From NCBI RefSeq assembly GCF_050942425.1, contig NZ_CP192063.1, forward strand, positions 7,316,001 through 7,380,000: 64,000 bases of DNA. The letters are read 5' to 3'. The position numbers and the translations under genes are program-made. Of the stretch, positions 30,781-39,577 are shown one piece after another (position 1 is the first letter of the stretch; every line of letters starts with the position of its first letter). The DNA comes from Actinoallomurus sp050942425 (lineage in GTDB: Bacteria > Actinomycetota > Actinomycetes > Streptosporangiales > Streptosporangiaceae). Under the pieces are notes generated by a model that worked only from the letters and a program-made list of their open reading frames with translations, made no database searches and was not told the DNA's origin.

Positions 30781-31763
30781 GCCGGCACCCCCTTCGTGCC
30801 GGGCAGCGGCGTACGGGCGGGGCGTCCGTCGAGGACGTCGAGCACGTTGTCCACGGCGAGGTCCACCATCGCGGCGCGGGTGGTCTCGGTGGCCGAGCCG
30901 ATGTGCGGCAGGGCGAACAGGCCGGGCCGGCCGATCAGATCGGCCACATCCGCGCCGCGCGGCTCGCGTTCGTACACGTCCAGCCCGGCCGAGTGAACGG
31001 TGCCGTCGTCGAGGGCGCGTAGCAGCGCGGCTTCGTCCACCACCCCGCCCCGGGAGGTGTTGATCAGCGTCGCGGTCGGTTTCATGGAGCGGAGCTCCGC
31101 CGGGCCGATCAGGTGGCGGGTGGCGTCGGTGAGCGGGACGTGCAGCGAGACGACGTCGGACTCGGCGAGCAGTTGTGGCAGCCCGACCGGGGTGGCCGAT
31201 CCGTCGGCGGCCGGGCCGAACGGATCGTGGTACAGCACCCTCATGCCGAATCCGGTGGCGCGCCGGGCCACCGCCCGGCCGATCTGCCCGTACCCGACCA
31301 GCCCGAGGGTCGCGCCGTGCACGTCCAGGCCGAGGTAGTCGTCCATCCGGAACACGTCCCACGCTCCGGCGTGCAGCGCGTCACGGGCGGCGCCGATCCG
31401 GCGACGGGCGGCCAGGATCAGCGCGAACGTCAGATCGGCGGTAGTCTCGGCCAGCACCCCCGGCGTGTGGGTGACCACGACCCCGCGCTCGGCGGCGGCC
31501 TGCCGGTCCACGCCGTCGAACCCCATGCTGGCCAGGCTGACCACCCGCAGCTCCGGGCCGGCCGCGTCCAGCAGTGGGGCATCGATGCGATCGTTGCCGA
31601 GCGCCAGGATGGCGCTGACACCACCCGCGAGCTCGGCCAGTTCGGCCGGCTCCGGTCTGCCCGTGCCCGGCCAGGACACGACGTTCGTGTCCGTGCGGGA
31701 TGTCAGGCGGGCCAGTCCCCCTCCGGGGAGACGGTCACGAGTACTGAGCACACGCCTTTTCAT
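30777..31763 (-). CDS. D-isomer-specific 2-hydroxyacid dehydrogenase (GhrB/2-ketogluconate reductase-like)
   Basis: 328 aa with the family layout: GYGQIGRAVARRA NAD motif, catalytic Arg in INTSRGGVVDE, Glu in GLDVYEREP and His in ALPHIGSATETT. Members reduce glyoxylate, hydroxypyruvate or 2-keto-gluconate. Since it is first in an operon with idonate- and ketogluconate-type enzymes, a keto-sugar-acid substrate is the best inference. No transporter is in the unit. The Nac-like LysR gene lies upstream on the same strand. Confidence 0.83.
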   Translation of the reverse strand: MKRRVLSTRDRLPGGGLARLTSRTDTNVVSWPGTGRPEPAELAELAGGVSAILALGNDRIDAPLLDAAGPELRVVSLASMGFDGVDRQAAAERGVVVTHTPGVLAETTADLTFALILAARRRIGAARDALHAGAWDVFRMDDYLGLDVHGATLGLVGYGQIGRAVARRATGFGMRVLYHDPFGPAADGSATPVGLPQLLAESDVVSLHVPLTDATRHLIGPAELRSMKPTATLINTSRGGVVDEAALLRALDDGTVHSAGLDVYEREPRGADVADLIGRPGLFALPHIGSATETTRAAMVDLAVDNVLDVLDGRPARTPLPGTKGVPA

Positions 31764-31852
31764 CCACTGCTCCCATGATGCCTTTTGCTGCCGGAGGGTG
31801 GAAACGTTAGTCAGTACTCAGTCGACCCGACCAATATCCGATTCGTGTGACG

Positions 31853-32770
31853 TCATCGGGCGCCGTTATTCCTGCCGAATTCGAGGATCAGCTCGTGAAA
31901 GAGATCGTGTACGGCGAGGGCGGGCTCCGACAGGGGCTGGTGATCGGACGTGCACAGCGAGAGCTTGACCTCGATCGCGGGGTCGACGATCCGCCGCACC
32001 ACCAGATTCCGCACGTCGAGGATGGCCTGGGCCGCCGACCAGGGCAGCACCGTGGCACCGATCCCCGCGCTGAGGGCGCTCACCAAGGTCAGGACCGACT
32101 CGATCTCGCCGACGACCTTCGGCTCGAGTGAGGCCCGGTGGAAGGCGGCGTCCACGACCTGGCGGATGGTGTGGATGCGGCTCGGCAGCAGCAGGCCCAC
32201 GCCGGCCAGCTCCGTGATGCAGACGTCGTCCCCTTCGGATGCCGGCCGGGTGCCCGGCGCGGCGACCAGGCACAGGTCCTCGGTGCGCATCGGCTCGAAC
32301 TGGACGCCGCGGATGGGGCCGGCGTCATAGATGAACGCCATGTCCATGCGGCCGGTCATGATCGCCTCGCTGATCACGCCGCCGAAGTTCTCGTTGATGT
32401 GCAGGAGGATGTCGGGGTAGCGCTCGCGCACGGCCTGCAACAGCGGCAGTGCCAGTGCCGCGCCCGTGCTGTACGGAGCCAGGCCGACCGAGACGCTCCC
32501 GGCGGGGGCCCGCCCGCACACGTCGACCGCCGCCTGGGCGTGTTCGAGTTGCCGCAGGATCAGCTGGGCGTGCTGGTAGAGGGCGCGCCCGGCCTCGGTC
32601 GGCGCCACCCCGCGCTTGCTCCGGATCAGCAGCTGCTGCTTGAACTCGGTCTCGAGCATGGAGACCTGATGACTCAGCGCCGGCTGCGCGATGTGCAGGA
32701 TGTCGGCGGCGCGCGTGATGCTCCCGGCGTCGACGATCTTGACGAACGAGTACAGACGCCTGGTGTCCAT
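31853..32770 (-). CDS. LysR-family regulator, Nac-like
   Basis: 305-aa LTTR with HTH RRLYSFVKIVDAGSITRAAD and LHIAQPALSHQVSMLE, followed by QQLLIRSKRGVAPTEAGRALY. These segments and GEIESVLTLVSALSAGIGATVLP match the nitrogen-assimilation regulator Nac and its Burkholderia/actinobacterial relatives. It is divergent from the pxpABC-containing operon (271-bp shared promoter region), and it probably regulates that nitrogen-releasing catabolic operon; the dehydrogenase operon downstream on the same strand is the other candidate. Confidence 0.88.
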   Translation of the reverse strand: MDTRRLYSFVKIVDAGSITRAADILHIAQPALSHQVSMLETEFKQQLLIRSKRGVAPTEAGRALYQHAQLILRQLEHAQAAVDVCGRAPAGSVSVGLAPYSTGAALALPLLQAVRERYPDILLHINENFGGVISEAIMTGRMDMAFIYDAGPIRGVQFEPMRTEDLCLVAAPGTRPASEGDDVCITELAGVGLLLPSRIHTIRQVVDAAFHRASLEPKVVGEIESVLTLVSALSAGIGATVLPWSAAQAILDVRNLVVRRIVDPAIEVKLSLCTSDHQPLSEPALAVHDLFHELILEFGRNNGAR

Positions 32771-33041
32771 CGGCGACCTCCTGCCTGGCCAGAGGGCTCA
32801 TCGTACGAGGTCGGACACGGACCGTGTCTCCCCAGATCGGCCCCGCTGTCATAGCGAGGCCTTATCACGTCACACGTAACGCGTATTTGATGCGTCGATG
32901 CCGCAGCATTACCGTCATCGAAACGCAAATTCCGGCCCTGCGGCGAACCCCCAAAAGAATCATGACGGCCGCGTAAATCACATTACCGGTCGCCGTTCCA
33001 AAAGCCGCATCTCCCTTTTCTCCTTTCGAGCGGAGGACGAC

Positions 33042-33827
33042 ATGACACCCGCGATCGATCTCGTGGCCGACCTCGGCGAAGGGTTCGGCGCGTACACCAT
33101 GGGTGACGACGAGGCGCTGCTGGATGTCCTCACCTCGGCCAACATCGCCTGCGGCTTCCACGCGGGCGATCCACGGATCATGGACGCCACCGTCCGCCAC
33201 TGCGTCGAGCGCGGCGTCGCCGTCGGGGCGCACCCCAGCTTTCCCGACCTCGTCGGATTCGGCCGCCGCGCGATGGACCTGTCGCCGGACGAGGTCCGCA
33301 CCGATGTCCTCTACCAGGTGGGGGCCCTGCAGGCGTTCGCCGCCGCGCACGGCACCCGCGTACGGCACGTCGCGCCGCACGGCCGTCTCGGCAACCTGGT
33401 CGCGACGAGGCGGGACTACGCGGCCGCCGTTGCCGACGCGGTCGCCTCCCTCGACCGGTCGCTGATCGTCCTGGCGCAGGACGGGGAGCTCGCCGACGCC
33501 GCCCGAGCCCGTGGCCTGCGGGTCGGCATCGTCGGGATCGCCGACCGGGCCTACCGCGACGACGGCACCCTGGTGCCCAGGAGCGAACCCGGAGCCGTCA
33601 TCCACGACGAGCGGGAGATCAGCGAGCGGACGGTCCGGATGGTGACCGAAGGGGTGATCCGCAGCGTCGGCGGTCGCGAGATCCCGGTCGCGTGCGACAC
33701 CGTCCTCCTGCACGGCGACACCCCCGGCGCCATCTCGCTCGCACACCTCATCCGCAAGGAACTGCTCGCGGCGGGCGTGACGATCGCCCCGCTCGTCGAC
33801 GTCCTTGACCCCCGATCCGATGCCTGA
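33042..33827 (+). CDS. pxpA: 5-oxoprolinase subunit A (LamB/YcsF family)
   Basis: 261 aa, complete YcsF fold: DLVADLGEGFGAYTMGDDEALL, IACGFHAGDP, VGAHPSFPDL, HVAPHGRLGN and LLHGDTPGA near the end. With PxpB and PxpC it forms the bacterial ATP-dependent 5-oxoprolinase that opens pyroglutamate to glutamate. 'HGRLGN' replaces the common 'HGALYN', a small departure that may reflect a modified lactam substrate. ATG 33042 has GGAGGA upstream and opens the seven-gene operon. Confidence 0.92.
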   Translation: MTPAIDLVADLGEGFGAYTMGDDEALLDVLTSANIACGFHAGDPRIMDATVRHCVERGVAVGAHPSFPDLVGFGRRAMDLSPDEVRTDVLYQVGALQAFAAAHGTRVRHVAPHGRLGNLVATRRDYAAAVADAVASLDRSLIVLAQDGELADAARARGLRVGIVGIADRAYRDDGTLVPRSEPGAVIHDEREISERTVRMVTEGVIRSVGGREIPVACDTVLLHGDTPGAISLAHLIRKELLAAGVTIAPLVDVLDPRSDA

Positions 33828-34542
33828 GATGGACCGCGGCATCCTCATCGCGGACTGCGGCGACTCGGCCGTCGTGGTCAAGGCCACCGGCGCCGCCGAC
33901 CACGCCTGGCAGGTCGTGCACGCCCTGGCCGACGCGATCGAGGCGGCCCGGCCCGACGGGGTCTACGGCATCGTCCCCGCCTACGACTCGCTGCTCGTCG
34001 AGTTCGACTGCTCCGCCACGGACCACGGCACGGTGCAGCGCGCCGTGCGCGGCGCGGCCGGACGGCTCGCCGAGAGGCCGGCCTCCTCGCCCAGGCGGTT
34101 CACGGTCCCGGTGGTCTACGGCGGCGAGTACGGCCCCGACCTGCCCGTGGTGGCCCGGCAACTGGGGCTGACCGAACGGGAGGTCGTCGAGCTGCACACC
34201 GCCCGGGATCTGACGGTGCGGTGTCTCGGCGCGCCGGTGGGGGCCCCGATGATGGACGGCCCCGCGTTCCCGAAACCGGTCCCGCGGCTGGCCTCTCCGC
34301 GTACCAGCGTCCCGCCCGGGTCGGTCGCGGTGGCGGGCCGGCAGGCCGTCATCTGCCCGATGCGTTCGCCGGGCGGGTGGCCGCTGCTGGGACGTACCCC
34401 GCTGCGCGTCCTCGACCTCGACGCCGAGCCGCCGGCCCCGTACCGGCCCGGTGACGTCTTCCGGTTCGTGCCGATCAGCGCCGAGGAGTGGCACGAGCAC
34501 GACGGCGCGCTGCTGACCGCCGAGGCGGTGGCCCGTGGCTGA
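33820..34542 (+). CDS. pxpB: 5-oxoprolinase subunit B (KipI/allophanate hydrolase subunit 1 family)
   Basis: 240 aa. Motifs: ADCGDSAVVV at the start, YGIVPAYDSLLVEFD, VPVVYGGEYGPDL, GAPVGAPMMDG and VAVAGRQAVICPMRSPGGWPL (ends VAVAGRQ and SPGGW). It pairs with PxpC to form the ATP-dependent phosphotransfer/lactamase part of oxoprolinase. The start is either ATG 33820, overlapping pxpA by 8 bp, or ATG 33829; neither has a strong ribosome site, consistent with coupling. Its stop overlaps pxpC by 8 bp. Confidence 0.9.
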   Translation: MPEMDRGILIADCGDSAVVVKATGAADHAWQVVHALADAIEAARPDGVYGIVPAYDSLLVEFDCSATDHGTVQRAVRGAAGRLAERPASSPRRFTVPVVYGGEYGPDLPVVARQLGLTEREVVELHTARDLTVRCLGAPVGAPMMDGPAFPKPVPRLASPRTSVPPGSVAVAGRQAVICPMRSPGGWPLLGRTPLRVLDLDAEPPAPYRPGDVFRFVPISAEEWHEHDGALLTAEAVARG

Positions 34543-35521
34543 CACCCTCACGATCCACCGCGCCGGTCTCTCGGCCGTGCAGGACCTCGGGCGACTGGGA
34601 CACTCCCGCTACGGTCTGCCGGTCAACGGCGCGCTCGACCAGTACTCCGCCCGCGTCGCCAACGTGCTGGCCGGCAACGACGAACGCGTGCCGCTACTGG
34701 AGATCACGGCGTTCGACTTCGGCTGCACGCCCTCGGCCGACGTGCTCATCGCCGTGACCGGCGCCCCCGCCGACCTCACCGTCGACGGCGTCCCGCGCCC
34801 GCGGTGGGAGCCCGTCGTCGTCCGGGCGGGCGAGACGATCCGCATCACCGGCATCAGGCTCGGTGTCCGCGTCTACCTCGCCGTGCACGGTTCGGTGGAG
34901 TCGCCGTTCCTGCTGGGCAGCTGTGCTCCCGACACGATCCTCGGGTTCGGGCGCACGCTGCGTGACGGCGACGAGCTCGCCGTGCGTACCCCCTTCCCGC
35001 CGATCGACCATCCGGTCTTCGGGATCCCCCTGTTCCGGATGCGCGCGTCCGTACCGCGCTTCGGCGAAGCGTGGACGATCGACGCCACCGACGGTCCCGA
35101 CGTGGCCGAGTTCGGTGATTCGGCGGACCGGCTGTTCCGGTCGGAGTTCACCGTCACTCCGCAGAGCGACCACATCGGCCTGCGGATGCGCGGCGACGTG
35201 CCGCGCCGGACCGCGACCGGCGAGGTGCTCTCCCGGGGAGTGCCCGTCGGAGCGGTCGAGGTGCCCGCGGGCGACGAACTGCTCGTCCTGCACCGAGGCC
35301 GTGGCGTCACCGCCGGCTATCCCGTCCTCGCGGTCGTCACGTCGACCGGCCTGTCCGCGCTGGGGCAGGCCCGCCCCGGCCAGTCCGTCCGCTTCCGGCG
35401 CCGGACGGTCGCCGAGGCCGTGGCCGCGTACCGGTCACAGCGCGCCGACATCGATGACCTGCGGATTCGCGTGCGCAGGGTGTTCGACTCACTCCGTATC
35501 CCCGTTACCGTCAGTCATTAA
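34535..35521 (+). CDS. pxpC: 5-oxoprolinase subunit C (KipA/biotin-dependent carboxyltransferase family)
   Basis: 328 aa with LTIHRAGLSAVQDLGRLGHS at the start, then GLPVNGALDQYSARVANVL, LLGSCAPDTILGFGR, FTVTPQSDHIGLRMRG, SRGVPVGAVEVPAGDE and TAGYPVLAVVTS. This is the AHS2-type subunit of the PxpABC complex. GTG start at 34535 inside the end of pxpB. A strong AAGGAGG after its stop serves the transporter gene. Confidence 0.9.
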   Translation: MADTLTIHRAGLSAVQDLGRLGHSRYGLPVNGALDQYSARVANVLAGNDERVPLLEITAFDFGCTPSADVLIAVTGAPADLTVDGVPRPRWEPVVVRAGETIRITGIRLGVRVYLAVHGSVESPFLLGSCAPDTILGFGRTLRDGDELAVRTPFPPIDHPVFGIPLFRMRASVPRFGEAWTIDATDGPDVAEFGDSADRLFRSEFTVTPQSDHIGLRMRGDVPRRTATGEVLSRGVPVGAVEVPAGDELLVLHRGRGVTAGYPVLAVVTSTGLSALGQARPGQSVRFRRRTVAEAVAAYRSQRADIDDLRIRVRRVFDSLRIPVTVSH

Positions 35522-35534
35522 GGAGGCAGCCCCC

Positions 35535-36848
35535 ATGGCCACCGTGGCAGCACAATCGGTACCCAACACGGTCGACTCGAGAACGGCACGAAAGATCACC
35601 CTCGCCGGCTGCGTCGGGATCTTCGCCGAGCTCTACGACAACGGCATCTTCGGCTTCATGGCGGGGACGCTGGGCACCGTCTTCTTCGCCTCCGATTCGA
35701 AGAACGCCGTCCAGCTCGTCTTCCTGGGCTACGCGGTGTCGTTCTTCTTCCGCCCCCTCGGCGCCGTCATCTGCGGTCACCTCGGTGACCGCATCGGGCG
35801 GCAGCGCATGCTCGTCTTCGTCATCCTGCTGATCAGCGCCGCGACCGCGGCGATCGGCATCCTGCCCACGTACGCGAGCATCGGCATCGCCGCACCCGCC
35901 CTGCTGATACTCCTGCGCGTGCTGCAGGGCTTCTCCGTGGGCGGCGAGGCATCGGGCGCGATGAGCTTCCTCGCCGAGCACGCCCCCGAGGGCAAACGCG
36001 GCCTGTACACCAGCTACGCCCAGATCGCCTCCTTCCTCTCCCTGCTCACCGGAACGCTTCTCGCCGCCGCCCTGACCAGCGGCCTCGGCGCGGACCGCAT
36101 GGAGTCGTACGGCTGGCGGATCCCGTTCCTGCTGGCCGTTCCCCTGGGGATCACCGGCATCTACATTCGCAAGCGCATCAGCGACACACCGAACTTCCTG
36201 CGCCTGCGGGAGCGCGGCGGGGTGTCGAGTAACCCGCTGAAAGAGGCCTTCTCCTCCGCCGAGCACCGCCGCGCGATGCTGCTCGCCCTGTTCATCCCGC
36301 TGATGAACGGCTCCGGCTACTACGTGCTGTTCACGTTCATGCCGACCTTCATGAGCGGCTCGCTCCACTTCAGCAAGGTGCAGGGCCTGCTCGTCACCGC
36401 GACCAGCCTGGTGGCCATCTCCATCGCCATCCCGTACATGGGCCGGCTGTCCGACCGGGTCGGGCGCAAGAAGGTCATCGCGGGCGCGGCGATCGCCATG
36501 GCGATCGCCGGCATCCCCTGCTACCTGCTCATCGGCACCGGCAGCGTCCCGCTCGCCATCCTCGGTGCGTGCGTCATGGCGGTCATCTTCGCGGGCCACA
36601 CGGGCGTCATTCACATCCTGCTCGTCGAGCTCTTCCCCACCCGGCTGCGCTACTCCGCCTACGGGCTCGGATACAACATCTCCTCGGCCCTCTTCGGCGG
36701 CACCGCGCCACTCCTGATGACGTACCTGATCGACAAGACCGGCAGCGTCAACGTGCCCGCCTTCTACGCGGTCCTCACCGCGCTGGGCACGCTCATCGCC
36801 GTATCCCGGGTGAAGGACAGGGCCCACCAGCCGCTGCGCGACGCGTAA
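35535..36848 (+). CDS. MFS metabolite:H+ symporter (MHS family)
   Basis: 437-aa, 12-TM transporter with MHS features: AELYDNGIFGFMAG in TM1, GHLGDRIGRQRML loop, LQGFSVGGEASGAMSFLAEHAP (ends LQGFSVGGE and FLAEHAP), GRLSDRVGRKKV, and VELFPTRLRYSAYGLGYN. The family imports organic acids, betaine-like or amino-acid-like metabolites with protons. Position between pxpABC and the aminotransferase suggests uptake of the operon's substrate. ATG 35535 is preceded by AAGGAGG. Confidence 0.9.
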   Translation: MATVAAQSVPNTVDSRTARKITLAGCVGIFAELYDNGIFGFMAGTLGTVFFASDSKNAVQLVFLGYAVSFFFRPLGAVICGHLGDRIGRQRMLVFVILLISAATAAIGILPTYASIGIAAPALLILLRVLQGFSVGGEASGAMSFLAEHAPEGKRGLYTSYAQIASFLSLLTGTLLAAALTSGLGADRMESYGWRIPFLLAVPLGITGIYIRKRISDTPNFLRLRERGGVSSNPLKEAFSSAEHRRAMLLALFIPLMNGSGYYVLFTFMPTFMSGSLHFSKVQGLLVTATSLVAISIAIPYMGRLSDRVGRKKVIAGAAIAMAIAGIPCYLLIGTGSVPLAILGACVMAVIFAGHTGVIHILLVELFPTRLRYSAYGLGYNISSALFGGTAPLLMTYLIDKTGSVNVPAFYAVLTALGTLIAVSRVKDRAHQPLRDA

Positions 36849-36895
36849 CGACCGGCCGCCTCACCCGTCCACCTTCTTTTTCGGGAGCAATGCAC

Positions 36896-37639
36896 ATGCC
36901 CTTCTCCGACTACAGGACCGCCCTGGTGACCGGCGCCTCCACCGGGATCGGAGCCGTGGTCGTCGAGCGCCTGGCCAAGCAGGGGCTCGAGGTCCACGCC
37001 GTGGCCCGCGACGCCGAGCGGCTCGACGATCTGGCCCGGCGCACGGGATGCACGCCGCACGCCGTCGACATCACCGACACCGCCGCACTGGCGGAACTCG
37101 TACGGGGCATCGAGGTCGACGTGCTCGTCAACAACGCGGGGGTCTCCCGCTCGGGGAACATCCTCACCGCCGATGAGTTCGCCGTCGACGAGCAGATCGC
37201 GGTCAACATCCAGGCGGTGCTGCATCTCGTACGCCTGATCATGCCGGGGATGGTCGAACGCGACCTCGGGCACATCATCAACATCAGCTCGATCGCCGCC
37301 GTCTACAACTTCGGCGGCAACACGATCTACCACGCCACGAAGGCGGCCGTGCACACCCTCTCCCGGCAGCTTCGCGTCGACGGGTACGGTCACCGGATCC
37401 GCGTCACGGAGATCTGCCCCGGCCGGGTGGAAACGGAGATCTTCGGCCGGCTGCTCGGCGACATGGAAGAGGCACAGCGCCAGTACTACGACGGGTACGA
37501 ATCGCTCAAGCCGGAGGACATCGCCGACGCGATCGACTTCGCCATCGCCGCGCCACGCCACGTCAACATCGGGCACCTGGAGATCATGCCGACCTTCCAG
37601 GTGCCGGGTGGCCTCAACTTCGAGAGGCGGACCGACTGA
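36896..37639 (+). CDS. Short-chain dehydrogenase, YdfG-like
   Basis: 247-aa SDR: TGASTGIGAVVVERL cofactor loop, NNAGVS, NISSIAAVYNFGG, YHATKAAVHTLSRQL (YxxxK), ICPGRVETEIF. Closest in pattern to YdfG-type NADP dehydrogenases acting on 3-hydroxy acids or hydroxy-amino acids such as serine. In this operon it could oxidise or epimerise a hydroxyl on the amino-acid intermediate. I chose ATG 36896, eight bases after GGGAG; ATG 36890 is too close to it. Confidence 0.85.
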   Translation: MPFSDYRTALVTGASTGIGAVVVERLAKQGLEVHAVARDAERLDDLARRTGCTPHAVDITDTAALAELVRGIEVDVLVNNAGVSRSGNILTADEFAVDEQIAVNIQAVLHLVRLIMPGMVERDLGHIINISSIAAVYNFGGNTIYHATKAAVHTLSRQLRVDGYGHRIRVTEICPGRVETEIFGRLLGDMEEAQRQYYDGYESLKPEDIADAIDFAIAAPRHVNIGHLEIMPTFQVPGGLNFERRTD

Positions 37640-37640
37640 C

Positions 37641-38840
37641 ATGGCACTGGCGCAGCGGGTCGACCGCATCAAACCGTCGCCGAGCACGGCCGCCGCCCAG
37701 CGCGTACGCGAACTCAAGGCGCAGGGCCACGAGATCCTCGACCTCACGGTGGGCGAGCCCGACTTCGACACCCCCGACCACGTCAAGGCCGCCGCGATCG
37801 AGGCGATCGGGCGCGGTGAGACCAAGTACACGCCCGTCAACGGGACCCCGCAGCTCAGGGCGGCCATCGCCGACAAGCTCGCCCGACGGCACGGACTGCG
37901 CTTCCCCACCGAGCAGATCACCGTGGGCGGCGGGGCGAAGCAGATCATCTTCCTGGCGCTGATGGCCACGTTGAACGCGGGCGACGAGGTCATCGTCCCC
38001 GCACCGTACTGGGTCTCCTATCCGGACATGGTGCTGGCCAACGACGGCACACCCGTCGTCGTCCCGTGCCCGGAGGCCGACGGATTCAAGCTGACGGCCC
38101 GACGGCTGGAATCCGCGATCACCGACGCGACACGCTGGGTCATCCTCAACGCCCCGAACAACCCCACGGGCGCCGCCTACAGCACGGAAGATCTCCGCGC
38201 CCTCGCCGACGTCCTGCTCGCCCACCCCCGCGTCCGGGTACTGACGGACGAGATCTACGACGAAATCTGGTACGGGCGGGAACTCCCCCGCACCATCGTC
38301 GCGGTCGAACCCCGGCTGGCCGACCGGGTGTTCCTCACGAACGGCGTTTCCAAGACGTACGCCATGACCGGCTGGCGGATCGGCTACGGCACGGGCCCGG
38401 CGGACCTGGTCGGCGCGGTCAACAAGCTGCAGTCGCAGATCTCCTCGTGCCCCTCGTCGATCAGCCAGGCGGCCGCCGCCGCCGCGCTCACCGGCGACCA
38501 GGGCTTCATCCGCGACACCGTCGCCGTCTACCGGGCCCGGCGGGACGAGACGGTGAAGATGCTGGCCGACGTCCCCGGCCTGACGTGCACCACGCCGAGC
38601 GGCGGCTTCTACGTACTCGTGGGGTGCTCCGGGCTACTCGGCCGGCGCACCCCGGCGGGCGAGGAGATCCGCACCGACGAGGACTTCGCCCGCTACCTGC
38701 TGGAGTCGCAGCGGGTGGCGGTGATCCATGGAGCGGCCTACGGAGCACCCGGCTACTTCCGCATCTCCTTCGCGACGTCGAACGCCGTCCTGACCGAGAG
38801 CTGCGAGCGCATCGCCCGCGCCTGCGCCGACCTTTCCTGA
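37641..38840 (+). CDS. Class I/II aminotransferase, aspartate-aminotransferase-like
   Basis: 399-aa fold-type I PLP enzyme: LTVGEPDFDTP, YTPVNGTPQLRAAI, APNNPTGAAYS (Asn174), LTDEIYDEIWY (Asp203), Schiff-base Lys238 in NGVSKTYAMTGWRIGYG, and the terminal YFRISFATS carrying the alpha-carboxylate Arg. Similar to AspC/Ib-type aspartate aminotransferases. After the oxoprolinase releases a (substituted) glutamate, this enzyme would give the 2-oxo acid used by the next gene product. It follows the SDR stop by 1 bp. Confidence 0.92.
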   Translation: MALAQRVDRIKPSPSTAAAQRVRELKAQGHEILDLTVGEPDFDTPDHVKAAAIEAIGRGETKYTPVNGTPQLRAAIADKLARRHGLRFPTEQITVGGGAKQIIFLALMATLNAGDEVIVPAPYWVSYPDMVLANDGTPVVVPCPEADGFKLTARRLESAITDATRWVILNAPNNPTGAAYSTEDLRALADVLLAHPRVRVLTDEIYDEIWYGRELPRTIVAVEPRLADRVFLTNGVSKTYAMTGWRIGYGTGPADLVGAVNKLQSQISSCPSSISQAAAAAALTGDQGFIRDTVAVYRARRDETVKMLADVPGLTCTTPSGGFYVLVGCSGLLGRRTPAGEEIRTDEDFARYLLESQRVAVIHGAAYGAPGYFRISFATSNAVLTESCERIARACADLS

Positions 38841-38857
38841 TCTCCGGAGCGAAACCG

Positions 38858-39532
38858 ATGCTGCACGTCAACACCAAGTTCGAACGACCCGACCCCGCGT
38901 TGGTCGAGCGGCTGAGCGCGTACTCGTCCGCCACCATCCACGAGGCACAGGGCCGGCTCGGCGCGCTCAGCTCGAAGATCAAGCCGGTCGACGACGCGAT
39001 GTCGCTGTGCGGTCCCGCGTTCACCGTGCGCTGCGCGCCCCGGGACAACATCATGCTCCAGGTCGCCATCGCCCACGCCAAGCCCGGCGACGTCATCGTG
39101 GTGTCCGCCGGCGAGTACGCCGAAGCCGGTAGCTTCGGCGACGTGCTGGCCAACGCCTGCGTGGCCAAGGGCCTCGGCGGACTGATCACCGACACCGGCG
39201 TCCGCGACACCCGGGAACTGCGCGAACTCGGGTTCCCGGTGTTCTCCCTCAGCGTCTCCATCAAGGGCACGGTCAAGGAGACCATCGGCCCGATGGCGGA
39301 GCCCGTGCTGATCGGCGGCGAGATCGTACGCCCGGGCGACGTGGTGCGCGGCGACGCCGACGGCGTCGTGGTGGTGCGGCGCGAAGACCTCGACGAAGCC
39401 GTCCGCAGATCCCAGGAACGCGTCGACGCCGAGGCCGGATACATCGCCGCCTATCGCGCCGGGAAGAGCACAATCGAGGTCAGCGGCCTCGCCGCCGTTC
39501 TCGAGGCGAAGGGCCTGGTCGTCGACGATTAG
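38858..39532 (+). CDS. RraA-like 4-hydroxy-4-methyl-2-oxoglutarate aldolase / oxaloacetate decarboxylase
   Basis: 224-aa RraA-fold protein. GPAFTVRCAP, AGEYAEAGSFGDVLANAC (GxxG-D metal region) and GLITDTGVRDTRELRELGFPVF are conserved. Arg116 and Asp117 in the RD pair are the residues used by HMG/CHA aldolases for substrate and metal binding, which favours a class II aldolase over a pure RNase E inhibitor. Such enzymes cleave 4-hydroxy-4-methyl-2-oxoglutarate to two pyruvates and decarboxylate oxaloacetate. Last gene of the operon, followed by a terminator. Confidence 0.87.
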   Translation: MLHVNTKFERPDPALVERLSAYSSATIHEAQGRLGALSSKIKPVDDAMSLCGPAFTVRCAPRDNIMLQVAIAHAKPGDVIVVSAGEYAEAGSFGDVLANACVAKGLGGLITDTGVRDTRELRELGFPVFSLSVSIKGTVKETIGPMAEPVLIGGEIVRPGDVVRGDADGVVVVRREDLDEAVRRSQERVDAEAGYIAAYRAGKSTIEVSGLAAVLEAKGLVVDD

Positions 39533-39538
39533 CACCGA

Positions 39539-39569
39539 GGCGGGGCGCTACCGTGGGCGGCGCCCCGCC
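39539..39569. terminator. Bidirectional terminator after the pxp operon
   Basis: GGCGGGGCGC (39539-39548) and GCGCCCCGCC (39560-39569) form a perfect 10-bp stem with an 11-nt loop between convergent genes. Confidence 0.75.
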
Positions 39570-39577
39570 CTGATCCC

